NCBI GenBank assembly: GCA_021731085.1 | Contig: JAKFYB010000013.1 | Coordinates: 152,125-216,124, forward strand | DNA: 64,000 nt | Direction: 5' to 3' | Origin: Dehalococcoidia bacterium | GTDB lineage: Bacteria > Chloroflexota > Dehalococcoidia > DSTF01 > JACRBR01 | Shown: positions 7,002-15,573 of the stretch, in pieces | Layout: the number at the start of each line of letters is the position of its first letter | Position numbering within the stretch: position 1 is the stretch's first letter | Translations under genes and position numbers: made by a program | The notes under the pieces: model-generated | The model's database searches: none | Seen by the model: the letters and a program-made list of their open reading frames with translations, nothing else | What the model was told of the DNA's origin: nothing

Positions 7002-9236
7002 CTAATCGCCGCCCGCTCCGACGTATTCCGCAGCGACAACCGGCTTCGTCGCCACCGCAGGAGCTGCCTGAGCACCGCCTTCGACGTTGATGCGCGGCAC
7101 CCACTCCAGCCACGCCGGGAAGTACCAGTTCTTGTCGCCGAGCAGTTCCATGCTTGCCGGCACGAGCACCGAACGGACGATCGTCGCGTCGAGCAGCACG
7201 GCGACGGCGAGGCCGAAGCCCATCTGCTGCAGGTCGACCATATCGCCCAGCGCGAAGCCTCCGAAGACCATGAGCATGATGGCTGCAGCGCCCGTGATGA
7301 TGTGCGCCGTCGAGCGCAGGCCGTACGCCACCGCGCCGGTATTGTCGCCTGTCTCCAGGTAGCGCTCCTGGATTCGGCTCAGCAGGAAAACGTGGTAGTC
7401 CATCGACAGCCCGAAGAGCACCGCGAACAGGAAGATGGGCAAGAACGCGGCGATCGTCGGTGACTCCTGGAAGCCCAGTAGGTCCGCACCGAAGCCGTGC
7501 TGGAACACCAGCACCAACAGCCCGTAGGCCGCTCCGACGGACAAGAGGTTCATGGCAATTGCCTTGATTGGAATGATGATCGAGCGGAACACCATCATCA
7601 ACAGGACGAAGCTCAGCGCGAGCACAAAGCCGATGACGATCGGGAGGTATGACGTCATGACGTTGACGTAGTCAGTCGTGCCGGCGGAATTGCCTCCAAC
7701 GTAGACGTTGACGGCATCCGTGTCCTCAAAGGCAGCCGGTATGTACTCATTGCGCAAGCGGTCGACGACTGCGCGCGCAGATTCGTCGAGCGGGTCACCA
7801 TTCACAAGCACGTCGATCGCGATGATGCGCCCGTCCGCGGAGTACTCTGGCTCGCCGAAGCCGCCAAAGTCACTGTCGGACGACACCTGCGCCCGAAGGC
7901 GGTCGATCGCGGCACCAACATCGGGCGACTTCGTGTCACCCTCAATGAGGACGTGAGCCGGACCGAGGCGGCCGGACGAGAACTTGTCATCGAGCACGCT
8001 GAAGGCCTGCGCGGACTGCAAGTGCGGCGGCATCTGCTCCATGCCAGCGGAACCCAGCTTGATTGTCATCGCCGGCACGGCCGCCGCCACCAGGATAGCG
8101 AGCGTGACGCCGACTGAGAGCACAGGCCGCTTGATGACAGCGGCCGTCGTCTTCGCAAAGAAGCCATTCTCGCCCGTCGTCGCGACACGCCCGCCACCAC
8201 GGCCTGGCAGATGGAGCCAGTTGATCTTGTCGCCAAGCAGGCTGAGAATGGCGGGCAGCAGCGTCAACGCCACCGCGACCGCCGAAACGACAACGAGGAT
8301 GGCGCCGATCGCCATGCCCTTGAACACGTTCGAAGGCACGATCAGCAGGCCGGCCAGCGCGATCATCACAGTGACGCCGCTGAACAGCACGGCGCGGCTC
8401 GCTGTGTCACCCGAGCGCACAATCGCTTCAATCTTCTCGACGCCTTTCGCTCGCTCCTCCCGGAAGCGCTCCACGATGAACAGCGTGTAGTCGATGCCGA
8501 CCGCCAGGCCGATCATCGTGATGATGTTGATGACGACGCTGCCGATGCCGAAGACGCGGCTGACAAGCGCAGTCGCGCCGACGGCCACGAGGATCCCCAA
8601 CATGCCAAGGACGACAGGCACGCCGGCTGCAACCGCGGCACCGAATACGAAGACGAGCACGATGAGGGCGGCAGGTATGCCGATCATCTCCCCGTTCTTG
8701 AGGTCGTTCTCGACGGTGTGGCTCCAGTCGCTCTGGATGCTGCCGTCGCCGACCGTCATCGCCTTGAAGCCATCGCGCTCCATGTCGTTCAGCGCGACCA
8801 ACATCGATGCCACCGTGTCCTTTGACTCTTGCAGGTCGCCCGTGAGGACGACGGGTAGAATCGTCGTGAGTCGGTCGGCGGAGACGAGCTGCTCAGCACC
8901 CGTCTCGTAGTAGGACACGACGGATGCGACCTCTGGCACGGTGCGAAGCTTGGCGACGAGTTCGCCGACGTACGTGCGATAACGCGGATCGTCAACGTTG
9001 GCGCCTACAGAGAAGACGACGACGGTCTCCTGTGGTGGCACTTCCCCGCGCACATCCTCCAGCAGTTGCTGGGCCTTCTGCGAGTCGCTTCCAGCGATTT
9101 CCCAGTTGTCGTCGAATTTCATCTGCCCGGTCGAGGCAATCGCGCTCGCGATGAGCACGATCCAAAACCCGACGGCAATCCACGGGTGGCGGGCGCTCGC
9201 ACCGGCGAGCCTGGATGGGGATAAGAACGAGAACAT
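7002..9236 (-). CDS. MMPL/RND-superfamily transporter
   Basis: This is a 744-residue MMPL-family protein with the characteristic duplicated layout: one N-terminal membrane helix, a large extracytoplasmic domain (about residues 40-190), five to six helices, a second helix and domain, and a final helix bundle. The two conserved Asp-Tyr sites in the fourth helix of each half are visible as GIDYTLFIVERFREE and SMDYHVFLLSRIQE; they carry the proton relay. Substrates of such pumps are lipids, hydrophobic drugs or signalling molecules. The ATG is preceded by AAAGGAG. It is third in a minus-strand set with a tetR regulator and an MFS drug pump, which supports an export role under TetR control. Confidence 0.85.
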   Translation of the reverse strand: MFSFLSPSRLAGASARHPWIAVGFWIVLIASAIASTGQMKFDDNWEIAGSDSQKAQQLLEDVRGEVPPQETVVVFSVGANVDDPRYRTYVGELVAKLRTVPEVASVVSYYETGAEQLVSADRLTTILPVVLTGDLQESKDTVASMLVALNDMERDGFKAMTVGDGSIQSDWSHTVENDLKNGEMIGIPAALIVLVFVFGAAVAAGVPVVLGMLGILVAVGATALVSRVFGIGSVVINIITMIGLAVGIDYTLFIVERFREERAKGVEKIEAIVRSGDTASRAVLFSGVTVMIALAGLLIVPSNVFKGMAIGAILVVVSAVAVALTLLPAILSLLGDKINWLHLPGRGGGRVATTGENGFFAKTTAAVIKRPVLSVGVTLAILVAAAVPAMTIKLGSAGMEQMPPHLQSAQAFSVLDDKFSSGRLGPAHVLIEGDTKSPDVGAAIDRLRAQVSSDSDFGGFGEPEYSADGRIIAIDVLVNGDPLDESARAVVDRLRNEYIPAAFEDTDAVNVYVGGNSAGTTDYVNVMTSYLPIVIGFVLALSFVLLMMVFRSIIIPIKAIAMNLLSVGAAYGLLVLVFQHGFGADLLGFQESPTIAAFLPIFLFAVLFGLSMDYHVFLLSRIQERYLETGDNTGAVAYGLRSTAHIITGAAAIMLMVFGGFALGDMVDLQQMGFGLAVAVLLDATIVRSVLVPASMELLGDKNWYFPAWLEWVPRINVEGGAQAAPAVATKPVVAAEYVGAGGD

Positions 9237-9334
9237 GTGGCGGCTCCTTTTCTGCGTCTATCTCTGCCTGTTTCTATGTACGTAGTGTCGATCCAGCAGC
9301 CGGGGCGCAGCGTCGGAGCGGTGGGGGACAGCAT

Positions 9335-9378
9335 CTCCGCTCTTGGGCGGAGCAGATTCCTCCGCCAAAAGGCGGAGG
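9335..9378. terminator. two adjacent hairpins between the pump genes
   Basis: The first hairpin is CTCCGC (9335-9340) with GCGGAG (9347-9352). The second is a perfect 8-bp stem CCTCCGCC/GGCGGAGG with an AAAA loop (9359-9378). Both lie in the 234-nt gap between the MFS pump gene and the MMPL gene. They share the CTCCGC core and may act as processing or termination signals. The rest of the gap holds no gene. Confidence 0.45.
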
Positions 9379-9409
9379 TCGGCTAGAAAGCCAGATGCGC
9401 CGCGCGGTC

Positions 9410-9436
9410 GTAGGGGCGGCCCTATGTGGCCGGCCC
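9410..9436. repeat. dispersed palindromic repeat, copy 1
   Basis: A GC-rich hairpin element starting GTAGGGGCGGCC, with a CTATGT loop. It matches the element at 10987-11012 except for one extra base in the right arm. Both copies are intergenic and flank the MFS pump gene. Confidence 0.65.
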
Positions 9437-9470
9437 TAGCGGGCGTGAGCAGATCGCGTCGTTGTCGTGG

Positions 9471-10946
9471 TTACAGGGGAACCGCTGGCGCCTCAACATC
9501 CGGACTCGGCGCAGGATCAACACTATGTACGGCCGTTGCCATGGTCGACGCAGCATCACGATCGCGGATTAGGAGCGCGACGCTGGCTCCGACGAGCGAA
9601 ATCAGACCGATGAACAGAAACGAGTCCTGAAAGGCGCTCAGTCCACCGACAGGATCGAATGTCGGCCCGAACGACGTGTCGTAGTGCGTGAGTCGGCTCG
9701 TCAGGAACGCCGCAGCCATCGCGACCCCCAGACTCGATGCAACCTGGCTCGTCGCGTTGTAGAGGGATGTCGCGCGGCCAGTCTGAGCAGCTGATATTTG
9801 CGCGTACGTGGCGGCTTGCAGTGGCACCAGCACGAGGCCGAAGCCGATTCCTCGGAAGAACATGATCGCGCGGATGACCCACAGGTTCGTGTCGAGCGTC
9901 ACCCAATACAGTGCGACAGTCATCGCGCCGCAGATCACCAGCCCGGTGCCGATCAGGCGTTGCGGTCCGACGACCCGATAGAGACGGCTCGCGGGCTGCG
10001 CCGTGAGCATGACGCCGATCGCCATCACGAACGTCGTCAGTCCAGCCTCAAGCGCCGTCAGCCCGCGCGCTGCTTGCAACTCCAACGTGATCAGAAAGAT
10101 CATCGCCGAACCGCCGAACATCGTCGCGACCCACGCCAGGTTGCATGCGCGAAACAGTGGGTTCTTGAGGATGCGCACGTCGAGCATCGGCTCCGCGGTC
10201 CGCAGTTCGACGAACACGAATGCGGCGAGGCAAGCAAGTGACGCGAGACCGATGCCGAGCGCCTGCGGATCGCTGAACCCGTAATCACCTGATCGCGTCA
10301 GCGCATAGACGATGCCCGCCAGACCTGCGCCCGCGAGGATGAACCCAGGCGGATCGAACTTACCCGCATCCGGCTCAGTGTGCTCCTTCAGGTAGAGACC
10401 TGAGATGATGAGCGCGGCGATGCCGATCGGGATGTTCACGAGGAAGATCCAGTGCCAGGACGCGTACTCAACGAGAAAGCCGCCGACGACGGGCCCGCTC
10501 GCCGGCGCGATCGCCGCCGGAATGACCATGATGCCGGCGGCCTTCGAGCGTTCTTCGTTCGGGAATGCGCGCCAGACCATCGTGAACGCGACGGGCGAGA
10601 GCATGCCGCCGCCAACGCCCTGCAGAAAGCGGAACGCGATCAGTGATTCGATGCTCCAGGCGAGCGCACAGAGCAACGACGCCGACGTGAACACCGTCAG
10701 CGCGAACATGAACACGCGCTTCGTGCCAAATCGGTCGCCCGCCCAGCCGCTGATCGGGATGAAAATCGCAAGGCTGATCAGGTAGCCGGTGATCACCCAC
10801 TGGATCGTCGTCGCAGACGTAACCTCGAACTCACGCGCGATGTCCGGGATGGCGACGTTGACAATCGTCGTATCGAGCAGCTCCATGAAGATGGAGAAGA
10901 CGCCCACGATGGCGACGATGTACTTGTATTCGACATTCTTCAGCAT
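9471..10946 (-). CDS. MFS multidrug efflux transporter, DHA2 (EmrB/QacA) type
   Basis: This is a 491-residue, 14-helix major facilitator. The N-terminal first helix has MELLDTTIVNVAIP, the DHA2 motif D1 with its membrane Asp. GWAGDRFGTKRVF is the motif A loop between helices 2 and 3. GVGGGMLSPV and the IPAAIAPASGPVVGGFL segment (motif C, the antiporter motif) follow. This family exports hydrophobic drugs in exchange for protons. The ATG is preceded by GAGGG at a proper distance. It lies between a tetR gene and an MMPL pump on the same strand, so it is the likely primary target of that regulator. The substrate is not predictable. Confidence 0.87.
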   Translation of the reverse strand: MLKNVEYKYIVAIVGVFSIFMELLDTTIVNVAIPDIAREFEVTSATTIQWVITGYLISLAIFIPISGWAGDRFGTKRVFMFALTVFTSASLLCALAWSIESLIAFRFLQGVGGGMLSPVAFTMVWRAFPNEERSKAAGIMVIPAAIAPASGPVVGGFLVEYASWHWIFLVNIPIGIAALIISGLYLKEHTEPDAGKFDPPGFILAGAGLAGIVYALTRSGDYGFSDPQALGIGLASLACLAAFVFVELRTAEPMLDVRILKNPLFRACNLAWVATMFGGSAMIFLITLELQAARGLTALEAGLTTFVMAIGVMLTAQPASRLYRVVGPQRLIGTGLVICGAMTVALYWVTLDTNLWVIRAIMFFRGIGFGLVLVPLQAATYAQISAAQTGRATSLYNATSQVASSLGVAMAAAFLTSRLTHYDTSFGPTFDPVGGLSAFQDSFLFIGLISLVGASVALLIRDRDAASTMATAVHSVDPAPSPDVEAPAVPL

Positions 10947-10986
10947 GTGGCCCTCGTGTTTCTGTCCGGTTGCGTGATGCTGTTCT

Positions 10987-11012
10987 GTAGGGGCGGCCCT
11001 ATGTGGCCGCCC
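10987..11012. repeat. dispersed palindromic repeat, copy 2
   Basis: Perfect 8-bp stem GGGCGGCC/GGCCGCCC around CTATGT, preceded by GTAG. Nearly identical to the element at 9410-9436. It lies in the gap between tetR and the MFS pump gene. Confidence 0.65.
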
Positions 11013-11018
11013 GCGCCG

Positions 11019-11669
11019 TCAGGTGCAGTCCGTGCAGTCCTCTGGGTTGGCAGCGATGCCACGGATGATGATGTGAGCGGAACCTTTGACGATGTCGTGT
11101 ACGTCCTCCCGCGGCATGTCGAACACGACCTGCAAGTAGAAGCCGGAGGCGTACGACAGGCCGGCGATCATCTGCGCAACAACATTCAGATCGGCGTCCG
11201 GACGAATGCGGCCCGCGGCCTTGTGACGCGCAAGACGCTCCGTGACGATGCGCACGCGCTCGCCATGCAGCCCCGCGCCGACAAGATGACCGATCTCCGG
11301 ATCGACGATGCCGCGACCGGAGACTACGCGCATGAACTCCCGCTGAAGCCAGAAGAACTCCAGTGACCAGAGCATGATGTTGCGAATCTCGTCGTGAAGG
11401 TTGTCTGCCTCAGGCACGGCTTCGGTGATGAGCTGGCGGGCGCGCTCGCTCTTCCTGCGCACAATCGCCATCAGCAGGCCGCGTTTGCCACCGAAGTAGC
11501 GATGGATGAGGCCTTCGGCACACCCTGCGCGCTCGGCTATTTGGCGGGTCGTGGCAGCGTCGTACCCATGCTCGGCGAAAACCGCCGTGGCTGCATCGAT
11601 CAGCGCCGTCTGGCGGAGGTCTTTGTCATTGCGGCCCTTTTCGACAGCGGGCTCGGCAGTTTCTGGCAT
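11019..11669 (-). CDS. TetR/AcrR-family transcriptional regulator
   Basis: The start is taken at the ATG at 11667-11669, preceded by AAGGAG, giving 216 residues. The upstream extension to 11735 runs through a palindrome and is unlikely to be coding. The N-terminal TetR domain is clear: ALIDAATAVFAEHGYDAATTRQIAERAGCAEGLIHRYFGGKRGLL contains the helix-turn-helix and the conserved YxYFxxKxxL-like end. The C-terminal ligand domain is divergent. The protein ends with two Cys close together (EDCTDC). It probably represses itself and the two pump genes that follow on the same strand, through the palindrome at 11692-11711. Confidence 0.85.
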   Translation of the reverse strand: MPETAEPAVEKGRNDKDLRQTALIDAATAVFAEHGYDAATTRQIAERAGCAEGLIHRYFGGKRGLLMAIVRRKSERARQLITEAVPEADNLHDEIRNIMLWSLEFFWLQREFMRVVSGRGIVDPEIGHLVGAGLHGERVRIVTERLARHKAAGRIRPDADLNVVAQMIAGLSYASGFYLQVVFDMPREDVHDIVKGSAHIIIRGIAANPEDCTDCT

Positions 11670-11691
11670 CGGTGAAAGGCTCCTTGCCTGT

Positions 11692-11711
11692 AAGTGCGCG
11701 CGCACGCACTT
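11692..11711. promoter_or_regulatory. candidate TetR operator palindrome
   Basis: AAGTGCG and its exact reverse complement CGCACTT are separated by six bases, giving a 20-bp inverted repeat of a size typical for TetR-family operators. It lies 23 bases upstream of the tetR start codon, in the divergent gap to the CoA-transferase gene, and could control both directions. Confidence 0.6.
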
Positions 11712-11752
11712 TAGCAGCCCACGTCGTCCCGCCACAAGCCGTCGCTCCTCCC

Positions 11753-11758
11753 TATAAT
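11753..11758 (+). promoter_or_regulatory. consensus -10 element TATAAT for the CoA-transferase gene
   Basis: A perfect TATAAT lies 39 bases before the CoA-transferase start codon. No good -35 hexamer is present at 16-18 bases upstream. Confidence 0.5.
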
Positions 11759-11797
11759 CACGCCACTGATTCGAGCTTGAGCGACGGAGGGATCGTC

Positions 11798-13000
11798 ATG
11801 GGCGGACCGATGGAGGGGATCAAGGTCGTCGAGATGGGCGTCTGGGTCGCGGGGCCGTCATGCGCGGCGATCCTCGCCGACTGGGGCGCGGACGTCGTGA
11901 AGATCGAGCCGCCGAACGGTGATCCGTTTCGCGGGCTGTTCGCATCTGCACTCGGTGCAGCGGTGCCAATCAACCCACCGTTCGAGATCGATAACCGCGG
12001 CAAGAAGAGCATCTGCCTGAATCTCGAGAACGCCGAGGGCCTCGCGCTTGGCAAGAAGCTGCTCGACGAGGCCGACGTCTTCGTCTCGAACATGCGGCCG
12101 CGCGTGCTCGAGCAATTCGGCATGGACTACGAGACCGTCCGCAAGACGAACCCGCGCATCGTCTACGCACAGCTCACCGGCCAGGGCCCCGATGGCCCGG
12201 ACAGCAACCGCGCTTCGTACGACATCGGCGGCTTCTGGTCGCGCGCGGGCGTCGCTGCGTCACTGACGGCAGCGGGACAGTCGATACCGCAGCAACGTGG
12301 CGGCATGGGCGACCATATGACTGGTCTCGCGGGCGCTGGCGCGATCTCGGCCGCTCTCTTCAAACGCGAACGCACGGGTGAAGGCCAGCGCGTCGCGGCG
12401 TCACTCGTGCGTACGGGCGTCTACATGATGGGCTGGGACTACTCGCTCGAAATGCGGCTTGGCGCGCGGACGGCGCCCTACGATCGCTACCACGCGCCGA
12501 ATCCGATCATCAACTCCTTCCAGACGAAGGACGAGCGCTGGATCTGGTTGCTGCTGTTGCAGGGCGACCGTCACTGGCCCGACCTCTGCGCCGCCCTCGG
12601 CCGCAACGATCTCCTGACGGACGAACGCTGGAACAACATCATCAAGCGCCGCGACAACGCCGATGCGCTCGTCCGCGAGCTCGACCCGGTCTTCGCATCG
12701 AAGACGCTGGACGAGTGGGGGCCGATCTTCGACGCGCACAATGTCTGGTTCGCGCCCGTGAACACGATCACGCAGGCACGCGAGGATCCCCTCGTGCAGG
12801 GCGCTGGAGCGTTCACGGAGGTGACCGGCCCGGATGGCGCGATCCCGATGATAAACACGCCGGTGGACTTCTACGGCACACCCCATCAGGCGCAGGGCCC
12901 GTCGCCGGAGCTAGGCCAGCACACGGAGGAGATCTTGCTCGAGATGGGCTACGACTGGGACAAGATCATCGCGCTCAAAGAAGCAGGCGCGATTCCGTGA
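11798..13000 (+). CDS. CaiB/BaiF (class III) CoA-transferase
   Basis: The start is the ATG at 11798, preceded by GGAGGG, giving 400 residues. It begins MEGIKVVEMGVWVAGPSCA, the usual family III opening, followed by ADWGADVVKIE, where CoA binds. The catalytic Asp is most likely D142 in YDIGGFWSR, which aligns with the Asp that forms the acyl-aspartyl anhydride in formyl-CoA transferase. NPIINSFQTKDERWI lies in the middle. These enzymes move CoA between organic acids (oxalate, formate, carnitine, succinate, bile acids); the acid here cannot be told. A perfect TATAAT precedes it. It is divergent from the tetR gene and followed closely by a YCII-family gene. Confidence 0.88.
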   Translation: MGGPMEGIKVVEMGVWVAGPSCAAILADWGADVVKIEPPNGDPFRGLFASALGAAVPINPPFEIDNRGKKSICLNLENAEGLALGKKLLDEADVFVSNMRPRVLEQFGMDYETVRKTNPRIVYAQLTGQGPDGPDSNRASYDIGGFWSRAGVAASLTAAGQSIPQQRGGMGDHMTGLAGAGAISAALFKRERTGEGQRVAASLVRTGVYMMGWDYSLEMRLGARTAPYDRYHAPNPIINSFQTKDERWIWLLLLQGDRHWPDLCAALGRNDLLTDERWNNIIKRRDNADALVRELDPVFASKTLDEWGPIFDAHNVWFAPVNTITQAREDPLVQGAGAFTEVTGPDGAIPMINTPVDFYGTPHQAQGPSPELGQHTEEILLEMGYDWDKIIALKEAGAIP

Positions 13001-13033
13001 TCTGGTTGTTGGTGATTTGTGATTGGAGAAGTG

Positions 13034-13327
13034 ATGGCATACGCGATTGGGATCCTTCGATATCGGCGACCGCTGGAGCAGGTGCAGGAGCACCGGGCGG
13101 CGCATCGCGCCTACATCAGCGACCTCCACGACCGGCGGCATCGTCGTCGCTGGCGGCCCCTTTCGAGCCCATGTTCGGCCGGCGTAATCTTCTCCGTGCC
13201 GGATGATGGCGCGCAGGCCACGCTGGACGCGCTCGTTGCAGCAGATCCGCACGTCATCGGCAGCGTCGCGCAGTATGAGGTGCTGGGGTGGAACCCGCTG
13301 TTTGGTGAGGAGCGACTACACACATAG
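13034..13327 (+). CDS. YCII-family protein with three compensating +1 indels
   Basis: The frame opens at ATG 13034 after GGAG and ends at 13327 (97 residues). The N-terminal half (AYAIGILRYRRPLE, HRAAHRAYISDLH) and the C-terminal half (VIFSVPDDGAQATLDAL, VAQYEVLGWNP) look like a normal YCII/YciI-like protein of the dimeric ferredoxin-like fold. Residues about 33-50 are Arg-rich nonsense. Removing one base at each of 13130, 13164 and 13180 restores TGGIVVAGGPF and EPMFG, the sequence expected in this family. The three insertions add up to a full codon, so the open frame survives. The gene is either slightly damaged or carries sequencing errors. No function is assigned to the family beyond possible dehydrochlorinase-like folds. 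Confidence 0.7.
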   Translation: MAYAIGILRYRRPLEQVQEHRAAHRAYISDLHDRRHRRRWRPLSSPCSAGVIFSVPDDGAQATLDALVAADPHVIGSVAQYEVLGWNPLFGEERLHT

Positions 13328-13382
13328 ATCTTGACGGTGGAACATTCCTTCCGTCGCAATCGTCATGAGTTCGGAGGTCAGC

Positions 13383-13997
13383 ATGTGGCGAATTGTTGCT
13401 GCAGCCTTACTCCTGACTGTACTGGTCACATGCGCAGGTTGCGACGACGAGTCCAAGCCGGGCGTGTTGTACGTCTGCCCCGATCCAGGCTCAGGCAGAT
13501 CATGGGAAGTCCTCTACAAGACGGCCGTAACCATGGCTCCCCGCGTCGAGAGATCATCGCTACCGGGCGTCTTTGCGAACGCGAACGGACAAGAAATCGA
13601 GCTCGCGAGCGGACCCTCTGACTGGTGTGGCATACACTCCGACGTTTTCGAGCTCCAGACGTTTGTCGAGCCTCTGCGCGTGTCCGTAGGCGATGAAGTC
13701 ACGATCGACAATCCGCTGCCAGACGAAAAATTGTTCCAGGCGAGTGCCAACATACAGGGTCCGTTCGCTGTCCCGGCCGCGCAGCCCGGTTCACGCTGGC
13801 TCGTTTGGCCGAAAGGTGGGTGGATTGGGAGTTTCGGGAGCGAGTTCGAAGACGACGGACGGATATCGTTCGAAGCGCCCGACCTTCCAGGAAACTATGT
13901 TGTGAGTGTGTCGTTCGGATTCGAACGAACGGCAGATATGTTCGCGACCAGCAATCGCCACGGAGCATGGGCACTGTACTTGGTTGTCGAGGATTGA
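13383..13997 (+). CDS. putative secreted or lipoprotein of unknown function
   Basis: The ATG at 13383 follows GGAGG by five bases and was preferred over ATG 13365, which has no ribosome site. The 204-residue product starts with a classical export signal (MWRIVAAALLLTVLVTCAGC): a positively charged start, a hydrophobic core and Cys residues that could be lipidated, although the box is not perfect. The mature part has no motif I can name. It contains PLRVSVGDEVTIDNP near its middle and NYVVSVSFGF near the end, suggesting a beta-sandwich. There are no close operon partners; the next gene is convergent. Confidence 0.6.
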   Translation: MWRIVAAALLLTVLVTCAGCDDESKPGVLYVCPDPGSGRSWEVLYKTAVTMAPRVERSSLPGVFANANGQEIELASGPSDWCGIHSDVFELQTFVEPLRVSVGDEVTIDNPLPDEKLFQASANIQGPFAVPAAQPGSRWLVWPKGGWIGSFGSEFEDDGRISFEAPDLPGNYVVSVSFGFERTADMFATSNRHGAWALYLVVED

Positions 13998-14009
13998 CCG
14001 TCATGGATC

Positions 14010-15335
14010 TCAAGCCGCCGTCTGCACGGCTGTCGCCGAATCCACCACCTCCTGCTTATGCGCGAGATAGTACGCCAGCCCAATCCCCACGCCGACAAGG
14101 CACAGCGTCGCCTCAATGAAGATCGCCGTCTGCACACCCCATGCCTCCGCCATGACGCCGGTGAGGTACCCACCGATCGGCGTCGAGCCCGCGAAGAGCA
14201 GCATGTAGAGCGCCATCACACGCCCGCGCAGATGGTCGGGCGTGGCGAGCTGTAGCGATGTGTTGGCGGTCGACGCGAAGGCCGTATTCGCGAGTCCGAG
14301 CAAGAAGAGCAGCGGCAGCGTCAACAACAGCCACTGACTCAAAGCGACGGCGCCGAGCAGGAAGCTGAATGCCGTCGCGCCGACGAACAGCGTCTTCTTC
14401 GTCGCCGTCGCGCGGCTGGCAAGCACAAGCGCCGATACGAGCGCACCGAGCCCCACCGCGCCCGTCATGAGACCAAGCGCGATCTCGCCCGCGTCGAGCA
14501 CGTACTTCGTGAGCAGCGGCAGCATGACGGTGAAGTTGTAGCCGAAGGTCCCGATGATGGCGACGAGGATGATGATGAGCAGCGCCGACGGCGTGCGGAA
14601 TGCGTACGACAGTCCCTCACGCAGCTCGCCGATCGGATTGATCTTGCCAGTCTTACGCGGCGAGCCGAAGAGTTTCGACGTTTCGATCATCAACAGCCCG
14701 ATGATCACGGGGATGAAGCTCACGCCGTTGATGAGGAACGCCACCTTCACCCCAACAGCGGCGATCAAGAAGCCGCCGATCGCCGGTCCGATGAGGCGCG
14801 CGCCGTTGAACATCCCGGAGTTGAGGGCGACTGCGTTCATCAGGTCGTCGCGGCCGACCATCTCCATCACGAACGACTGCCGCGTCGGCTGGTCGAACGC
14901 GTTCGCCACGCCGAGGACAAAGGCCAGCACGTAGATCTGCCAGAGCTGCACGTTGCCTGTCCAGACGAGCGCCGCCAAAACCAGCGCCTGCACCATCGCC
15001 ACCGACTGCGTAGCGACGAGGAAGTTTCGTTTCGGGACGCGGTCGGCGATGACGCCGGCGAACAGCACGAACATCGTGATCGGTAGGAACTGCAGCATCG
15101 TGACCGTGCCGAGCGCCACCTTCGAGTCCGTGAGCTCGATGACAAGCCACGCCTGGGCGATGGTCTGCATCCACGTCCCGCACAAGGAGATGCTCTGGCC
15201 GAAATAGAACAGGCGGTAGTTGCGGTGGCGAAGCGCGCGGAACGTGGCGCCGCCATCCTGCGGCAGATCATCGGCGGAAAGACGGGGTGTGCGCCGCCAC
15301 GGCAGCCGCGACGCCCTCGTCGGCCGGTCATTCAC
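14010..15335 (-). CDS. MFS transporter, MFS_3 / EntS-like exporter
   Basis: This is a 441-residue protein with 12 membrane segments. It opens with FRALRHRNYRLFYFGQSISLCGTWMQ, the typical start of the MFS_3 (enterobactin exporter-like) group, followed by QAWLVIELT and the motif A-like loop ADRVPKRNFLV. FALGVANAFDQPTRQSFV is another marker of that group. Known members export siderophores or macrolides, and many are orphans. The start is ATG 15335 with a GGAG about 12 bases upstream. It is convergent with the putative lipoprotein gene, with 12 nt between stops. The substrate is unknown. Confidence 0.82.
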   Translation of the reverse strand: MNDRPTRASRLPWRRTPRLSADDLPQDGGATFRALRHRNYRLFYFGQSISLCGTWMQTIAQAWLVIELTDSKVALGTVTMLQFLPITMFVLFAGVIADRVPKRNFLVATQSVAMVQALVLAALVWTGNVQLWQIYVLAFVLGVANAFDQPTRQSFVMEMVGRDDLMNAVALNSGMFNGARLIGPAIGGFLIAAVGVKVAFLINGVSFIPVIIGLLMIETSKLFGSPRKTGKINPIGELREGLSYAFRTPSALLIIILVAIIGTFGYNFTVMLPLLTKYVLDAGEIALGLMTGAVGLGALVSALVLASRATATKKTLFVGATAFSFLLGAVALSQWLLLTLPLLFLLGLANTAFASTANTSLQLATPDHLRGRVMALYMLLFAGSTPIGGYLTGVMAEAWGVQTAIFIEATLCLVGVGIGLAYYLAHKQEVVDSATAVQTAA

Positions 15336-15433
15336 TCAATCACGCTCCACGTTACGGTGAGTTGCCCGCGCCCAGTCTATCAACCGCGTACGAGACGTCG
15401 TTCGTCCCAACTCGATCGTCGGTTTCACACCAC

Positions 15434-15461
15434 CGACCACCGACCAACGACCAACGACCAA
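15434..15461. repeat. four 7-bp tandem repeats (CGACCAM)
   Basis: CGACCAC is followed by three exact copies of CGACCAA in the 238-nt gap between the MFS exporter start and the gene at 15574. No function can be inferred. The rest of the gap has no gene I can support. Confidence 0.6.
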
Positions 15462-15573
15462 CGACGTTCTGTCAAACTGCGCGAAAGTTCTTGTGGTACG
15501 CGTGTATATGCATGGCATCGTGTTAGTATTGATTGGGCGCAGATGGCGGCATTCGCTGTGCGCGGGAGGCGTT

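Noticed and set aside
6913-7113. Longer metG frame starting at 7113
   Set aside because: It would include a strong hairpin and overlap the MMPL gene, and its Arg-rich lead does not resemble MetG.
13130-13180. Programmed frameshifting in the YCII gene
   Set aside because: Three separate shifts without slippery heptamers or a downstream structure are much more easily explained by indels.
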